Assembly: GCA_009763385.1 (NCBI GenBank)
Contig: CM019823.1
Span: 95,801,104-95,865,103 of the forward strand
Origin: Coix lacryma-jobi var. lacryma-jobi
Taxonomy: Eukaryota; Streptophyta; Magnoliopsida; Poales; Poaceae
Direction of reading: 5' to 3'
DNA length: 64,000 bases
Numbering within the stretch: position 1 is the first letter of the stretch; each line of letters opens with the position of its first letter. The position numbers were made by a program, and so were the translations under genes. The notes below the pieces were generated by a model. The model was not told where the DNA came from. It did not search any database and was given only the letters and a program-made list of their open reading frames with translations. Shown here one piece after another: positions 33,515 to 45,409 of the stretch.

Positions 33515-35149
33515 AATTAACTTATAACATATAACTTGAAAACACAAAAGTTTTGAAAACACAACTTATGTGGAAAAGTTATCAAACATAATTTATGTCC
33601 ATATGTAAGTTATTCTATACAACTCGTATATATAAGTTATTTTATACAACTTGTTAATATTGTCTAAGAAAATATAGAATTATGTACAAAATAACTATGT
33701 AGTACTCTATAACTTGTAACTTATGTCAAACCTTAGAAATACGAAAATTATGAAACATAATTTATATACAAAGTTATTAAATATAAAAAAACGAATTCAC
33801 TTATAACTTATGTTAAAACTTTAAAACACAAAAAATATTAAACTTATAAGGATTGAAATACATTACACCACAACCCCAGAATAGCGACGTCCCGTCGGTC
33901 GGTATAGGTGGATATAGCGACGTAGGATCGGTCGATATAGATCTATGTCGACCCTTATATGCTGTCGCTGAAAGTGGCGTCGGGATAGGCTATAGCGACC
34001 GACATACTTTTAGCGACCGATAGTCTAACGGAATGTTAAAGAAATACCGACCAATAATCTGATGGCATATAATAGTTTTACCGTCCAATAGTTCAACGAT
34101 AATGGGATTTGTACCGACCAACAATCCAACGCACAAATCACATAAAATACATTATTAATCTCATATTAACCATATCATATCATTCTTTGACATATTAAAC
34201 ATACAAGCTCACATTCAATATCAAACACAATCAAGTCACAATGACATAACTTAGATTTCATTCATGCCAAATGCATTGGGACACAACAGTCGTGGGTACA
34301 ATACAATGTTTTTTTCACAATATAGAAGTCTGGCCGGCACACCTCACAGATAACATGCCCAGGGAGTTCTTTGCAAAGGTTACATCATGCAAAGCAACGG
34401 GCATCCATTGCCAAATAGTTCTTTACAAAATATTATATTATCCAAAGCAACTAGCATTCATCGATGTTTTATCTCCGCATCTCACAAAATGTTAGATATG
34501 CTTGCCGACACAAAATAATCATGCTACATCTAGCACCTTCCACCTGAAAAAACAAAACATATTTTCAGCTCCAACTAATAGTGTGTGCAGCCTTATTTTC
34601 AGCTCATGTATTATCTGAAATAGAACTTGTTTGTAGATGCGTTTTCAACTCATGTTATTTTCAGCCTTATGTAAATCATGAAAGTTTAGAGGAAACACAA
34701 AAAGGAATAGAACAAGCAAAATAGCATCTCAAAGCTGTGTACACTAACCCCAGTTCCAACCCCTTCAGTGAGTTTTGTGTCCATGACTCTCCTCCCCTGC
34801 TGCAAGACCTAAGGTCAGAAGAGTAAGTTTGTGACAATAACCAATATTAAAAAAAGGCAAGTCTAATAATCTAAGAATATATAGTTGCCTTTCAGTATAT
34901 CATCAAGATAATATTTTTCCTAATTATCCATTTTTTGTTATGAACAGTAGATTTGCACAGATTTCCTAATCTATCAACTGATATTATAAATCAGACAACA
35001 TTCTTCATCTAACTCCTACCCCAAGTAAGTAGCAGCTCCAACAGCAAATCCCACCCCCACCCATAGTGGATCAGATCAGGTAAAGTAGGTTGTGTAACTA
35101 GAATTCATCTCCTTTTATCTTAACAAGATAACCAGTCCAGAAGGAAACA

Positions 35150-36974
35150 GTTCTTCTCATCAGGACTCATCGAGTACGATGCTGGTGGTAAATATAGCTA
35201 GTCTTCCACTTCAACAGGGTGGAGATCACTTCTAATACCTAGTGCTTGAAGGTCCAAACGAGAATTCAAATTATCCTTGGATTTCCCTTCTGTGCCCATG
35301 AATGTATTAACTAAGCTTTCACTCACATTTTTCCCTATGTGCATGAAGTCAAAATTATGTCGCAACATCAAATCTTTCTAATATGGTAGTTCAAACCAAA
35401 TAGATCTTCTTTTCAATATGACTAAGGGCTCTCCTTCCTTGCGTCTCTTGCTTACTGGTTTCTTTCTAGAAGGATCCTTCCCAAAAACTGTATTAAGGTC
35501 TTTAGTGCACTCTATAATCTCCTCTCCGGAAAGTGGAGTAGGTGCTGCTTTAAACTCAGTTTTACCACCAAATTTATCCTCATCAAACCTAAATGGGTGG
35601 TTTTCAGGCAAGAATCTGCGATGACCCATATAACAAGTCTTGCTACCATTACCAAGTCTAAGTGAACATGTATAGTTATGACAATCAGGACATCTAGCTT
35701 CGCCGGATGTGACAGACCCGGACACATAGCCTACACCTGGGAAGTCAGTAATAGTCCATAGTACCGCTGCCTTGAACTGAAAGAACTCACCCTTCGAAGC
35801 ATCATATGTTCTAACTCCCTTGGTAAACAAATCTAACAGATCTTGAACTAGCGGCTGATAATAGACATCCATATCACTACCAGGAGCTCCAGGACCAGGA
35901 ATCAACAAAGAAAGGATGAAATTTGATTTCTTCATGCACATTGAAGGTGGAAAGTTGTAGGGAATACAAATGTCAGGCCAAATGCTATAGCTAACATTCA
36001 TGATTCTAAACGGATTAAAACCATCAGTGGCAAATGCTAGACGGATATTTCGGCTATCTGCAGCGAATTCTGGATGTTTCTTATCAAAGTCTTGCCATAG
36101 TGGTGTATCTGCAGGATGCCTAAGTAGACCATCCTTTTTTCGGTCTTCATCATGCCATCTCACTAGACTTGCTGTTTTAGAGGATAGAAATAATCGTTTT
36201 AGACATTTCTTTATTGGAAAGTAACGGAGAACCTTTTTAGGAACCTTATATACATGTTTTCCATCTAGGCTCTTTCTTACTGATTTCCAACGAGAAGCCT
36301 TACATTTTGGACATGAATCCAACCCCTCCTTATCCTTCCAAAATAGAATACAGTCATTTTCACAAGCATGAATACTATTGTATCCAATTCCTATAGATTT
36401 CACCAATTTCTTAGCTTCATGAAAGTTTCTAGGTAGTGTCGAACCCTCAGGTAGTGCATCATTAAGTAGATCTAGTAGCAGGTTAAAACTCTTATCACTC
36501 CACCCTCCAAGGAGTTTGATATGGAGTAATCTAATTAGGAAACGTAGCTGAGTATATTTCTTGCAATTAGGGTATAACTCTCTACTATTCTCAGCTACTA
36601 ATTTTTGAATGGCAGTTAGGTCCTCACAGGGCTCTAGGTCTGAATTGTTGTCATCAAAATCCCCTTTATCATCTATACCTGCAGCTAAGTCTCTAAGCAA
36701 ATCAGAGATGTTATCATCTTCATCAGTCTCCATAAGTTCAACACTATCACAATTTCCATGATTCATAGAAGAGGTTACTTCTCCATGTAAGGTCCATGTT
36801 CTATACCCTTTTAGAAACCCATCACATATCAAATGCTCACGTACTTCACTTCCCTCTCTCCAAAATGAGTTCACACACTTTCTGCAAGGGCATAATATCT
36901 TGCTTCCTACCGCTGAATTCTCAAATGCAAAAGCTATGAAATTGTTGACCCCTTGTTGATATATCTTGGTGTGC
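35150..36974 (-). pseudogene. CACTA transposase, tnp2 family, truncated
   Basis: The exon appears to start at about 36974 after acceptor TGCATGTAG, because the frame upstream of the ATG at 36874 reads CPCRKCVNSFWRE, the zinc-binding start of the transposase-associated domain. Then REHLICDGFLKGY, an acidic stretch, and the tnp2 domain: YNSIHACENDCILFWK, CPKCKASRW, LRHPADTPLWQDFDKKHPEF, LAFATDGFNPF and LTNFPGVGY-like TITDFPGVGY, CPDCH. A TAG replaces a conserved Trp at 35378-35380, yet homology continues (KDLMLRHN, MHIGKNV) to about 35150 through a further stop. The C-terminal catalytic part is missing, so the element is non-autonomous. Confidence 0.88.
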
Positions 36975-38420
36975 CTACATGCAGTTTTTTAGTTAATTCC
37001 CATGTTAACTACATATAGAACTTTCAGTCTATGTTAATTGTTTGTACCTAGCATCATTATCGATCCAAGATTGATCCATGCGCCTTGACGAGGGATCAAA
37101 CAACTTTCAAAATGAACTATAAATTAAAAAAAGACCATAAGCATCACAACAGCTACATACTTGGACAAATAATGTTCATATCCATGCATCCACAAAATGG
37201 TTAAAATTCAAATAGGATAGTCATGTTTGTATCCACAAAATATAGAAAGAGTTTTACTACAGAAAGAGGAGGTACCTTACACACAAGGCGAGTCACAACC
37301 AATATTGTGGATGTTCGACTATTCTCCAAATGCCTGCTTGTCGCGGACGTCGGCTATGGGAAGTAGGTATTTAGGCTATAGCTCCAACACACTCATGCTG
37401 CAAATCAGTGTAAGTTTACTTTAGAACTATTCCACCAAGTCCATGGATGTAAAACAGTGCCCACTGCACATTCAGAAATTTAGAACGGAAGAATTATTTC
37501 TTTTAGGACTGAACCAAAAATCAATAAATAGGTTTAGTGCCCTACCAAAAACCATACAAGTTTGACAAATATCATGCTAATCCACAACATTAGCAATCCA
37601 ATCCCCACCGAGAACATATACCAAAAATCAGAATAAATGAATGGCTTCTTTTAGGACTGTACGAAAGATCAATAAATAGGTTTACTGCCAAAAAAAATAT
37701 AGGTGTGACAAATCACGCTAATCCACAACATAATCAATCCAATCAGCACCAAGAATGTACATCAGGAGGTAAGGATCCCACAGTAGACTGTATACTGTAA
37801 GTCTAGCCGATGCTATTATTAGCATGCTAGAGAGACATGAATTCCACTGTATGCTATTATTAGGATGCTATTTTAAAAAATCTAGAGGAAATTTTGGAAG
37901 AGAGTACGAGTTGATGTTAGTGAGGTGTAGTTGCAAAATCATGACAAGAGCACCATCCAATGAGTATCCTGTGATCCAAATAAATAAGCACGCAAGAAAT
38001 AAATCGCGGCCATCAGAAATCTGCACACAGCCCCATTCCCCCAAACCACGGCCATGGCTGCCCACGGGATTTTTTTTTCAGAAATCCTTGCCTGCTCGGA
38101 CGTTGCATGACACCAGCATCCACCAAAGATCCAGCACACCCTAGCTCTACCACGCCACGACCATGTCACGACACCGCCGCCAGCGGCACTTTGACCCATC
38201 TGTTCGATTCTACTGGAAGAAAATATAGAAGCAACTTACCTACTAATGCGACCGTGCGTTGCTCCGGCAGGAAGGCGGCAGGTCCGAGGTTGAGGAGTCT
38301 GCAATGACGGAGGGGAAAGGCTGGCGTTGTTCCCTTCTTCTGCACCTCAATCTGGAGTTTGCTGCTCCTGAATCTGCGGATCTAGGCGGCCACACAGGGC
38401 TCCCGAATGATGCGAACCAC

Positions 38421-38492
38421 GCGGTGCCGGAATTGGACGGCGGCAGCGATGGATTTGCGGTGCCGGAATTGGACGGCGGTAGCGATGGATTT
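38421..38492 (+). repeat. 36-bp tandem duplication in CACTA
   Basis: Two near-identical units (38421-38456 and 38457-38492) differing at one base. In the plus frame they would encode AVPELDGGSDGF twice. It lies in a GC-rich block with an 81-codon ORF (38259-38504). I do not recognise a protein; it may be part of a captured or ancestral CACTA exon. Confidence 0.8.
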
Positions 38493-38574
38493 GGGTGGGT
38501 GTGAGACTAGCGTCGCATGCGGCTGTGACGAGGGATGACGGCGGCTGAGGCTGAAGACTCAAGCGATAGAGTTA

Positions 38575-38833
38575 GGGTCCGTTTGGTTGGTGACCGGAAC
38601 TTGCCACGCCTGACCTTCGGCAAACTGTGGCTGCCACAGAAAGTGTGGCGAACAAAATCGAAGCCACACTTCTGGCAAACTTTGGCACGAAAATGAGTCT
38701 ATGACGTGTGGGACATGGTGCTAAGAAAGTGTGGCGTGCCATAGCTGTGGCAGTGAACCAAACGGCTGCCAGAAAAACTGTGGCACGACGAATCTGTGGC
38801 GTGGCAAGTTCTGGTCACCAACCAAACGCACCT
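38575..38833. mobile_element. Tourist/PIF-Harbinger-like MITE inside CACTA
   Basis: Ends GGGTCCGTTTGGTTGG and, inverted, AGGTGCGTTTGGTTGG, with inverted similarity for about 36 bp (through ACTTGCCACGCC). 3-bp duplication TTA at 38572-38574 and 38834-38836. 259 bp, non-coding. Confidence 0.85.
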
Positions 38834-39624
38834 TTAGGGTTTGGACTTGTGGGTGGTATTTGAGCCTAACAATTTTGCCGCGAACGGGCCTTTTTCCCTT
38901 TTCAGTTTCCCGCTAACGAGTCTTTTTTTTTTTTTTGTTTTAGGGGGCTCCATCGGCACGCCTATATACCGACCGATGGTTCGTTTTGTATGGTTATCTA
39001 TCCCGACCGATTGGTTGACTCTATATGTAAATATTTGTACCGACTGATAGATCGACGCAAAAAACATATTTACCGACACTTAATCTGTGGGACAAGTATA
39101 CCGACCAACAGTTCAACGGTACTAGTATATTTATAACGACACACATGTGACGCTATATTAGTGTTGTGGTGTAGTGATAAATTAACTTATAACTTATACC
39201 TAAACTTAAAAACACAAAAGTTATGAAACATAACTTATGTGCAAAAGTTACCAGATATAAATTTTCTACGCTGCCAAAAATAAAAATAAAAAAAGAAAGA
39301 AATAAATAAGGATAGAAAATATTTAAAATAAAAAAATACTAAAAATCACATAAAACAATAAACTAAATAAGAATAAAAATTGAAGCAAGAAAAGAAAAAA
39401 AATAAGACCAGCATGTAGCCATGCCACGTAACCAATTTCATGTACTAAAAATAAAAATAACCATGTGCACAGAATATTTATCCATGTACGTACGCTATGG
39501 AAAAGGAAAAAGTTACATGTGCGGTTCTGGTTGGTTCACATATTCTCCCGCACGGACTTGGTCTCCGTTCGCTGGAATGGAACCGGGTGATCGATCGCTA
39601 AAATGGAATTGGGTAACCAATGCG

Positions 39625-40356
39625 GCAGCTGACGCCTTGTCTAGGCGGGTCCAGCGGGAACAAGAGGTAATGGCAGTATCTGAATGTTTGCCAACATGGA
39701 TTCAGAAGCTGAGGGATGGGTACACAGAAAATGCTGATGACCGACAGCTGCTTACTGAACTCAGCTTTAATGGAAATGATCACAAAGGCTTTGAAATGAT
39801 TGATGGAGTTATCAGATTCAAAGGCCGAGTATAGGTGGGAAGCAATAAACTTGCTCAGCAGCACATTATGCAAGCTTTGCCTGACAGTGGGATTGGTGGT
39901 CATTCCGGCATCACAGCTACGTACAATAGGATTAAGGCCTTGTTTGCTTGGCCTAATCTAAAGACATTAGTACAGAGCTTTGTGCAACAATGCCAAGTGT
40001 GTCAACAGGCAAAGGTTGAACATGGGAAATTACCTGGACTGCTACAACCTCTACCAATTCCAGACCAAGCATGGCAAATGGTTAGTTTGGATTTTATTGA
40101 AGGCCTGCCAGCTTCAGACCGTCATAATGCTATATTAGTGGTCATTGACAAACGCACAAAATATGGACATTTCATTCCTATCCATCATCCCTATACAACA
40201 TTGCAGATTGGAAAAGTCTATACGGACAACGTTTACAAGCTCCATGGTTTGCCTTAAGTGCTGATTTCGGACAGAGGTCCAGTGTTCACTAGTGCGGTAA
40301 GGAAGGAGTTGTTCAAACTATCTGACACTAAATTGATGATGAGTTCATCATACCAC
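39625..40356 (+). pseudogene. gypsy-1 integrase, N-terminal two thirds
   Basis: Continues the reading of 21012. One frame runs from ADALSRRVQ to 40356 with two in-frame stops (TAG 39832, TAA 40255). Domains: HHCC zinc-binding region (GGHSGITATYNRIK with CQVCQQAK), first catalytic Asp in VSLDFIEGLP, second in ISDRGPVF. The catalytic Glu region (usually HPQTDGQTE) is lost, because the sequence stops at SSSYH where Reina-2 inserted. Confidence 0.85.
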
Positions 40357-40499
40357 TGATACGCACCTGTACCCTCCCCTTGGTGGAGCGGAGGTTGTAC
40401 GTGTGCGGGGTGGCTGGTCGAGGAGCTCGGCGGCGAGGCGCCATGATTGCGAGACGGGAGCGAGTAGCGGGAAAGGAGGCGGCTAGGGCAAGTCCCGGC
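40357..40499 (-). repeat. Reina-2 3' LTR, outer part
   Basis: Continues at 54109 once the insertion is removed: the CCGGC duplicated at the family B borders joins the two sides. GC-rich, CT-rich on the minus strand. Confidence 0.65.
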
Positions 40500-41496
40500 T
40501 GTAACACCTCTGGTGATTAATATGTAATTAACCTGACATGTCATCATATTTAGTCATTAATCATCCTTGCCATGCATTATGTTTGTCTAATGCTTGTTTT
40601 GCATTTACCTTTTTCTGGAGTGACTTGTAGTGATCTCTTTTTCAAAAACCCTAAAGGTCCAAATCTTCCTATAAGGGCAAAATGGTAATTTCATCTCTGT
40701 GTCTAGCTTGTGTAAATCTTGTTGAGTTGAGTATCTTGATGTTTTGTTGTGTTGATCAAAGTTCAAAATCAGAAATAGAATTTAAATCCCTTTTGAAAAA
40801 CCCTAAATTTCCAAACTCTAGTTTTACCCCTCTTTTTCTAATTCAAAAACTATTCAAAATTTGAGGTTGGTCCTTTTAGCAAAGTTGTAGATCTTGTCAA
40901 GAGAAACAACTTTGGTGTTTACAGATTTTCAAGTTTCAATATAAAATCAGAAGTAATTTCAAATTCTTTCAAACTTCAATTTTGTCCCCTTTTCGGTTTT
41001 CAAAATTATCTCAAAAACTTTTGAGTTTCAGAAAAAGTTTATGTTGACAAAGTTGTAGGTCTCAAAGTTTTGAGCAACTTTGGTGTTTTGAGTTTTTGCT
41101 GCTCAGTTCAAATTTTGGGAGTTATTTCAAAAATCCAGTTAGAAGGGAGGATGATGTCTCTGCGCACGAGCTTTAAAGCAAGGGGGCCCCGGCCGATGGC
41201 GGCGCAGCCTCAGCCTCGCCAAGCCCGGCTGACCCGCGTCCGTGTCGCCCGAGGCCAGCGCTAAGCGCTCGACCTCCCCGAGCCCCTACCTACCGTCGCC
41301 TCGCCATCCCCTACCCTACCCTCCTCTTTCCCCTACGGCCGTGGACAGCGCGCAGATGCCGGCCGCCGGCAAGCCGCCGCGCCGCGCGCGAGCTCCCCGC
41401 CCACACCGAGCCGCCCTACCTTGCTCCCTACCTTCGTTGATGCCGCGCGAACGCTCCTCACCCCTCGCCCGGACCCCCCCGGCGCCGCCCCGCGGC

Positions 41497-41503
41497 TATA
41501 AAA
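41497..41503 (+). promoter_or_regulatory. TATA box in family B LTR
   Basis: GGCTATAAAAGCC in a GC-rich setting, conserved at 51156-51162 in the 3' LTR. Good donors GTGAGT (41714) and GTGAGC (41908) lie 200-400 bp downstream, so a spliced leader starting near 41530 is plausible. Confidence 0.65.
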
Positions 41504-42879
41504 GCCGCCGAGCTCCGTCATTGCCGCCACCACGGCACCCCGAGCCACCAGACCACCCCAGCGCCCGCCGAGCCCTCCACCGCCTTCGCCTTGAGCTGCT
41601 CCACCTTCCCGAGCAACCAATTTCACCTCTACCGCCTCCTATCGCCGGCACAGGAGCTTCGTCCCCGACTCCGGCAAACGGCCGCGTTTCGGCTTAGCGA
41701 GAAATTCGCCGCCGTGAGTGCTTCTCTTTTCCCTCCGACCCCTGCACTCTCTTCCTAACCTCAGCGCGCTCCTAACCGCACCCTCGGCGACCTCTTTTGG
41801 TGGGCAGAACCGTCGGACGCCGGTCGCCGCCGAAGAGATCCGCCACCACCGTCGGACTCCCTCCTCCGACCCTGCACCGCCTCGCCGAGTCTCCCTCCCG
41901 ACTCACGGTGAGCTCGCGAATCTTCCCCCACCCTCGGCTTTCCCAGCGCGAGCCCTGAGCGGCCGGTCCGCCGTCTGCCTCGCCTGCGATTCGCCCGAGC
42001 CCTGCGGTCCGCCGCGCGATTCGCCCGAGCCCTGCGAGGAAGGAACACAGTGCTCTTTTTCTTTTTTTGGAAAGATGTGAATAGTGTTCCTTTTTCATCT
42101 TTTTGTGTGATTTTCTGTGTTGCTCCAAAAATTCTGAAAATTTGATGGTAGACTCTTTATACCATGAAGTATTTTATAAAAATATAAAACTTGACTTTTC
42201 TGCAAGAATTTGAAAATGTAAAATCCCTCTTTTAATTAATAAATGGATGGTTTTGTTTTTTTTAGAAAATCATTTATAACTCTAAAAATCATGAGATAAA
42301 TTTTTGTGAGTTTCCTATGCCATGTTTAGTCTCTGGGGTAATGTTGAAGTCTTTTGGAACAAGTTGATTTTTTGAGCATTTATTTTAATTGTAAATAGTG
42401 CCTTTTGTTAATTAATGACTGATTTTAATTGAGCACCTTAATGACCTCCAAAAATTATGAAATTTGTTTTGACATCTTTTTATACCATAATGAACTTATG
42501 AGATTAATTTGGTAATTTTTGGAGCAACTTCATAAAATGACCTTTTTAAATAATTAGGAAAAATAGAAAATTAAGTAGGGTTCATGTTGTATGCCCTGTG
42601 ATGTGACTTTTGGGATTGTTTGCTGTTCATAGACCCCACCCTTTTGGTCTATGATGTTTGTGATGTCATGCATGATTTGTGCTTAGGTCGGATAAATGAT
42701 GCTTAATAGGTTGATTAATTTTGCTTAGGGATAAAGATAAGTAACTTTATGTCCACACTAAGAAGTTACTTACATGATAGAAAGTTGTACTCTAGAATCA
42801 GTAGGTTTTGTCCTGCGTTTTAGCAAGCCTATTGTTCATGTCAGCATCCTCATAAGCATACATCATTGCATCCGTATAG

Positions 42880-42996
42880 TGACCGAAGGAGAAAACGTCA
42901 AAGTCGAAGCAGCCGCTGACGGACCTACCCCTGAGGCGACCCCGAGCTCCGACACCTGCACTGCCGACCCCGAGCCTGTCCTCTTTGCTCTTCAAG
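42880..42996 (+). other. Candidate acidic coding exon inside family B LTR
   Basis: Preceded by CATCCGTATAG and followed by CAAG|GCAAGC (GC-type donor). One frame is open: two bases, 38 codons, one base. The peptide is acidic and Pro/Ala-rich, ending LFALQ. The phase equals that of the family A block at 3615-3761. The 3' LTR copy (about 52520-52632) has lost two single bases and no longer reads through. Confidence 0.5.
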
Positions 42997-44048
42997 GCAA
43001 GCCCCAGTGCATTTTAACCCTTCCTTGTTTTTATAAAAGGTTTACTTAAAATGTCTTTGAGGTTAAACTACTGCATTAGGTTATAGGAGTTGTGTGATGA
43101 CCTATTACCTGCACTGTTTACCTCCACCAGAAGATCCACCTGCCCTGTTTAAAAACTATTTGCAAATGCTTAGTGATGCTATACAATAGATTTGCATAAA
43201 AAATGCCAATTTCAAAAGTGTGATCACTTAAAGAATTTTTTATGGGATTGGGTTTACTCCCCGGCCATTGGCTAGGTATCTGATCCGTACCTAGTCAATT
43301 GCGAGGAGAGGTTGTCCGAGAGCGTACGGTGCCGTCATGTTGTAGTCCGGACTCAACAGTTGACACCGACCGGGACATGGTTGAAAAACTGACAGGACTA
43401 TTACGCTTGGGTGAGATATAACCAAGGTATGGTTCTGGCAGAAAAATTTAGGGACCATCCGTATGGGGGCCTGCTGGCCAAGACTTGCAAACTATTCACA
43501 TACTTCGGAAAGCTCTGGCTCCAAGGAATCCTTTATTGGACCGACAACCGCGCACTGGGAGTGGAGAGATGGCGGAAGTAGCATGTACCCACGTGGTCGT
43601 CGTACCTGGATAGGAGTGGTGTACTGTACTTCGGGTGGCGTAGGACCGGGCCCAATCTTGGAGGAATCATGGTAGACGATTGGCGTATGCAAGCTTGGGT
43701 GCTACATATGCAGTGTGGATAGGGATCCTCAGCTGAGTATTATTTATCCGGATTAACGTTGCTCCTCGGTTATGGAGACTTGGTCACTGACTGTCAACGG
43801 AGAGTGGTTCTCAACTAGGTATGTTTTGGAAGGTAAAATGAATCATGAGCAATGAAGAATTGAGAAATACTTGAACCTTTACAAGAATAGAACAAGGTTT
43901 ACAAATGCTTTTTCTGCAAAATACTTGATCTTGCTTAAGCCTTACCTTGACTTCCTAAGCCTCTCATTCCTGAGTCTTCTTCCTTTTCTTTAGTCGGGTA
44001 AGTCTTGTTGAGTACCCCAGTACTCAGGGTTTGTTACCCATGCTGCAG

Positions 44049-44128
44049 GTATGACTGAGTCCCCGATGTGTCTTGCGCCCTGCTGCATGACCATCGTCCA
44101 GGAAGAGGCCGATGAGGCCGAAGACTAA
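44049..44128 (+). other. Candidate terminal coding exon inside family B LTR
   Basis: Follows acceptor CATGCTGCAG. Joined to the leftover G of 42996, it reads 25 codons after the junction codon, starting MTESPMCLAPCC and ending ADEAED before TAA (44126-44128). Same phase and similar acidic, Cys-containing character as 2509-2573 in family A. Confidence 0.45.
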
Positions 44129-44467
44129 AGTGTACACCCTCGGGCTGGGTGATTACAAGTATCTTATTTTGTTGTACTCCGCTACGTTGCCTATTTCTTA
44201 CCCAAACATGGTTTGTAAAACTGCACCTTTAATCTTATTTGGAACTTCAGTTTGTAAAACTAATGTTATTTAAGTCTTCCGCTCTGTATTCCGATGTTAT
44301 TTGTAAAAGTATCTAGTGCTGTGACCGAATTGTGAGATGATCCTGCGGACGATGGGCGCTGATGCAGCCTAGTGACGAACAGTCTTAATCACGCGGAACA
44401 TCGGTTCGGCTGTCAGAGGCTGACGGGGACCGGTGGGCCATGGGATTAGGACCGTTCCGCCACAGAG

Positions 44468-44480
44468 TGGTATCGGAGCA
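44468..44480 (+). other. Primer-binding site of family B
   Basis: TGGTATCGGAGCA follows the 5' LTR end by three bases. Initiator-Met tRNA type. Confidence 0.9.
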
Positions 44481-44804
44481 TCTCACTATAACGTTGCAGT
44501 GTTCTTGCGAAAACTTCAAAAGATCTTTGAGTCCAAACAAACTAAACTTGACTATTTTGAGTCCAAACTGCTTCTCTCATCTTGTCTTGTGTATGACAAC
44601 ACTAATTAGCGAGACAACATGTTTTTTTAAGCCCTATGTACCTATTTATTTATTGCATTGCCTTGTTCCGTAGGAACGATCCATGCATCATGTCATATTC
44701 ACTAAGTTAATAATAACTTCCTCTCTAAGTTCGTTGGGTTAGTATGCCTTTACCTTTTTCTTGCTAGCCTTTTCACTCCTCATCCATCTTATACTTATCC
44801 AGAC

Positions 44805-45409
44805 ATGGCTCGTATCAAGCTGACCGCTCGCAAGTCGACTGGACCAATGGTGTGCCACGCCACCAGCTGGCACCACGCATTGGAGAAGAGACTGGTGAAG
44901 CCTCCAACGGTCGTCGCTTTCCCCGTCGCACCCGCAAACACCTAAAGGAGGAGATCAAGAATCTGAAGGCTGAGCTGGAGAACTTGGAGCATGACTTCTA
45001 CCACTCACGTCTGGAGTTCTATGAGGCCCGAGCCTCCCTGGAGCAGGCCAACCGGAACGTGATTCGCGCCATCCAGCAGCGCGATGCCACTTGAATTCGC
45101 GAGGACGTCACTAGGGCCGAGCTTCACGGGCTGCGGCAGTACACAACTCAGATTGAACAGTTCAATGACATGCTTCATGAGGAGGTACACCAGCTGTACG
45201 ACCAACTCCACCCCATGGTTCCCCCGGTTGTCGAGGACCCTGAGGACGGAATAGTGGAAGAGCTGGACGTAGAGCAAGAGCCAAGCATGGACGAGGAGAT
45301 TGAACCTGCCGAGAACATCCACGCCGAAGACGAGGATGAGGAGGTTGAGCCTGAGCTCATCCTCGAGGAAGACGACGACGAGGACATGATCATCATCGAT
45401 GAGGACTAG
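44805..45409 (+). pseudogene. H3-tail-like extra ORF of family B (one shift, one stop)
   Basis: ATG at 44805 lies two bases after acceptor TTATCCAG. It reads MARIKLTARKSTG, an H3 tail match with ARKSTG identical around K9. A one-base shift at about 44842-44850 moves the reading to PRHQLAPR (H3: PRKQLATK). Then RRTRKHLKEEIKNLKAELEN starts a coiled coil (about 44940-45190), interrupted by TGA at 45092-45094. The end (about 45215-45409) is very acidic (EDEDEEVEPE, EEDDDEDM). Same position, start context and domain order as the intact 334-1365 ORF, but without that ORF's globular middle. The shift matches the one-base-indel pattern of this whole element. Confidence 0.8.

Larger units (their letters stand above)
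33861..39176 (-). mobile_element. CACTA (En/Spm) DNA transposon, defective
   Basis: Ends CATTACACCACAAC (33861, first base pair of CACTA mutated C to T) and, inverted, CACTACACCACAAC (39176). 3-bp target duplication ATA at 33858-33860 and 39177-39179. Subterminal repeats based on CCGACC and TATAGCGACG recur at both ends (33890-34140 and 38955-39150), as expected for transposase binding. It codes a partial tnp2 on the minus strand. 5316 bp, shorter than autonomous CACTA elements. 37000-38140 shows no clear gene; 38140-38510 is a GC-rich block. Confidence 0.92.
21013..39613. mobile_element. Probable non-autonomous MULE (about 1.6 kb without nested insertions)
   Basis: Flanked by an 11-bp direct repeat TAACCAATGCG (21002-21012 and 39614-39624), which includes the 9 bp expected for Mutator-type insertion. 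Ends are diverged inverted repeats: AGCGAGCGCTCACCCGTTTC at the left (about 21026) and, inverted, AGCGATCGATCACCCGGTTC at the right (about 39580-39600), both followed by CGAACG. The interior without Copia and CACTA is AT-rich: 21100-21838, 33520-33857 and 39180-39560. A CTTATAACTTATG-type motif of about 70 bp recurs in the last two. No transposase. Confidence 0.55.
17566..40356 (+). mobile_element. gypsy-1: Reina-like Ty3 chromovirus, split by nested insertions
   Basis: Two segments belong together: 17566-21012 (gag, protease, RT, RNase H) and 39614-40356 (RNase H end and integrase). The break falls in the RNase H tail: TAACCAATGCG occurs at 21002-21012 and again at 39614-39624, a target duplication of a MULE-type insertion. 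The 3' end is cut at 40356 within the integrase by Reina-2. No LTR of gypsy-1 is in the window. Everything between 21013 and 39613 is inserted. Confidence 0.75.
40500..44464 (+). repeat. 5' LTR of family B
   Basis: TGTAACACCTCTGG...CCGTTCCGCCACA. Contains an AT-rich start, a GC-rich promoter block (about 41150-42030), an AT-rich middle, and exon-like blocks. ORFs in the GC-rich block occur in several frames on both strands and are not shared intact with the 3' LTR, so I do not call them genes. Confidence 0.93.

Noticed and set aside
38259..38504. Captured host gene in CACTA
   Set aside because: A short ORF with a 36-bp tandem repeat and no recognisable domain. Gene capture cannot be supported from this alone.
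44468..44480. tRNA-Met gene at primer sites
   Set aside because: Only the short segment complementary to the tRNA 3' end is present. No tRNA cloverleaf was seen here or elsewhere in the window.
45092..45094. Programmed readthrough at the TGA in the family B tail ORF
   Set aside because: The element has many random one-base errors and stops; family A has no stop at the corresponding place. A decay or sequence error is simpler.
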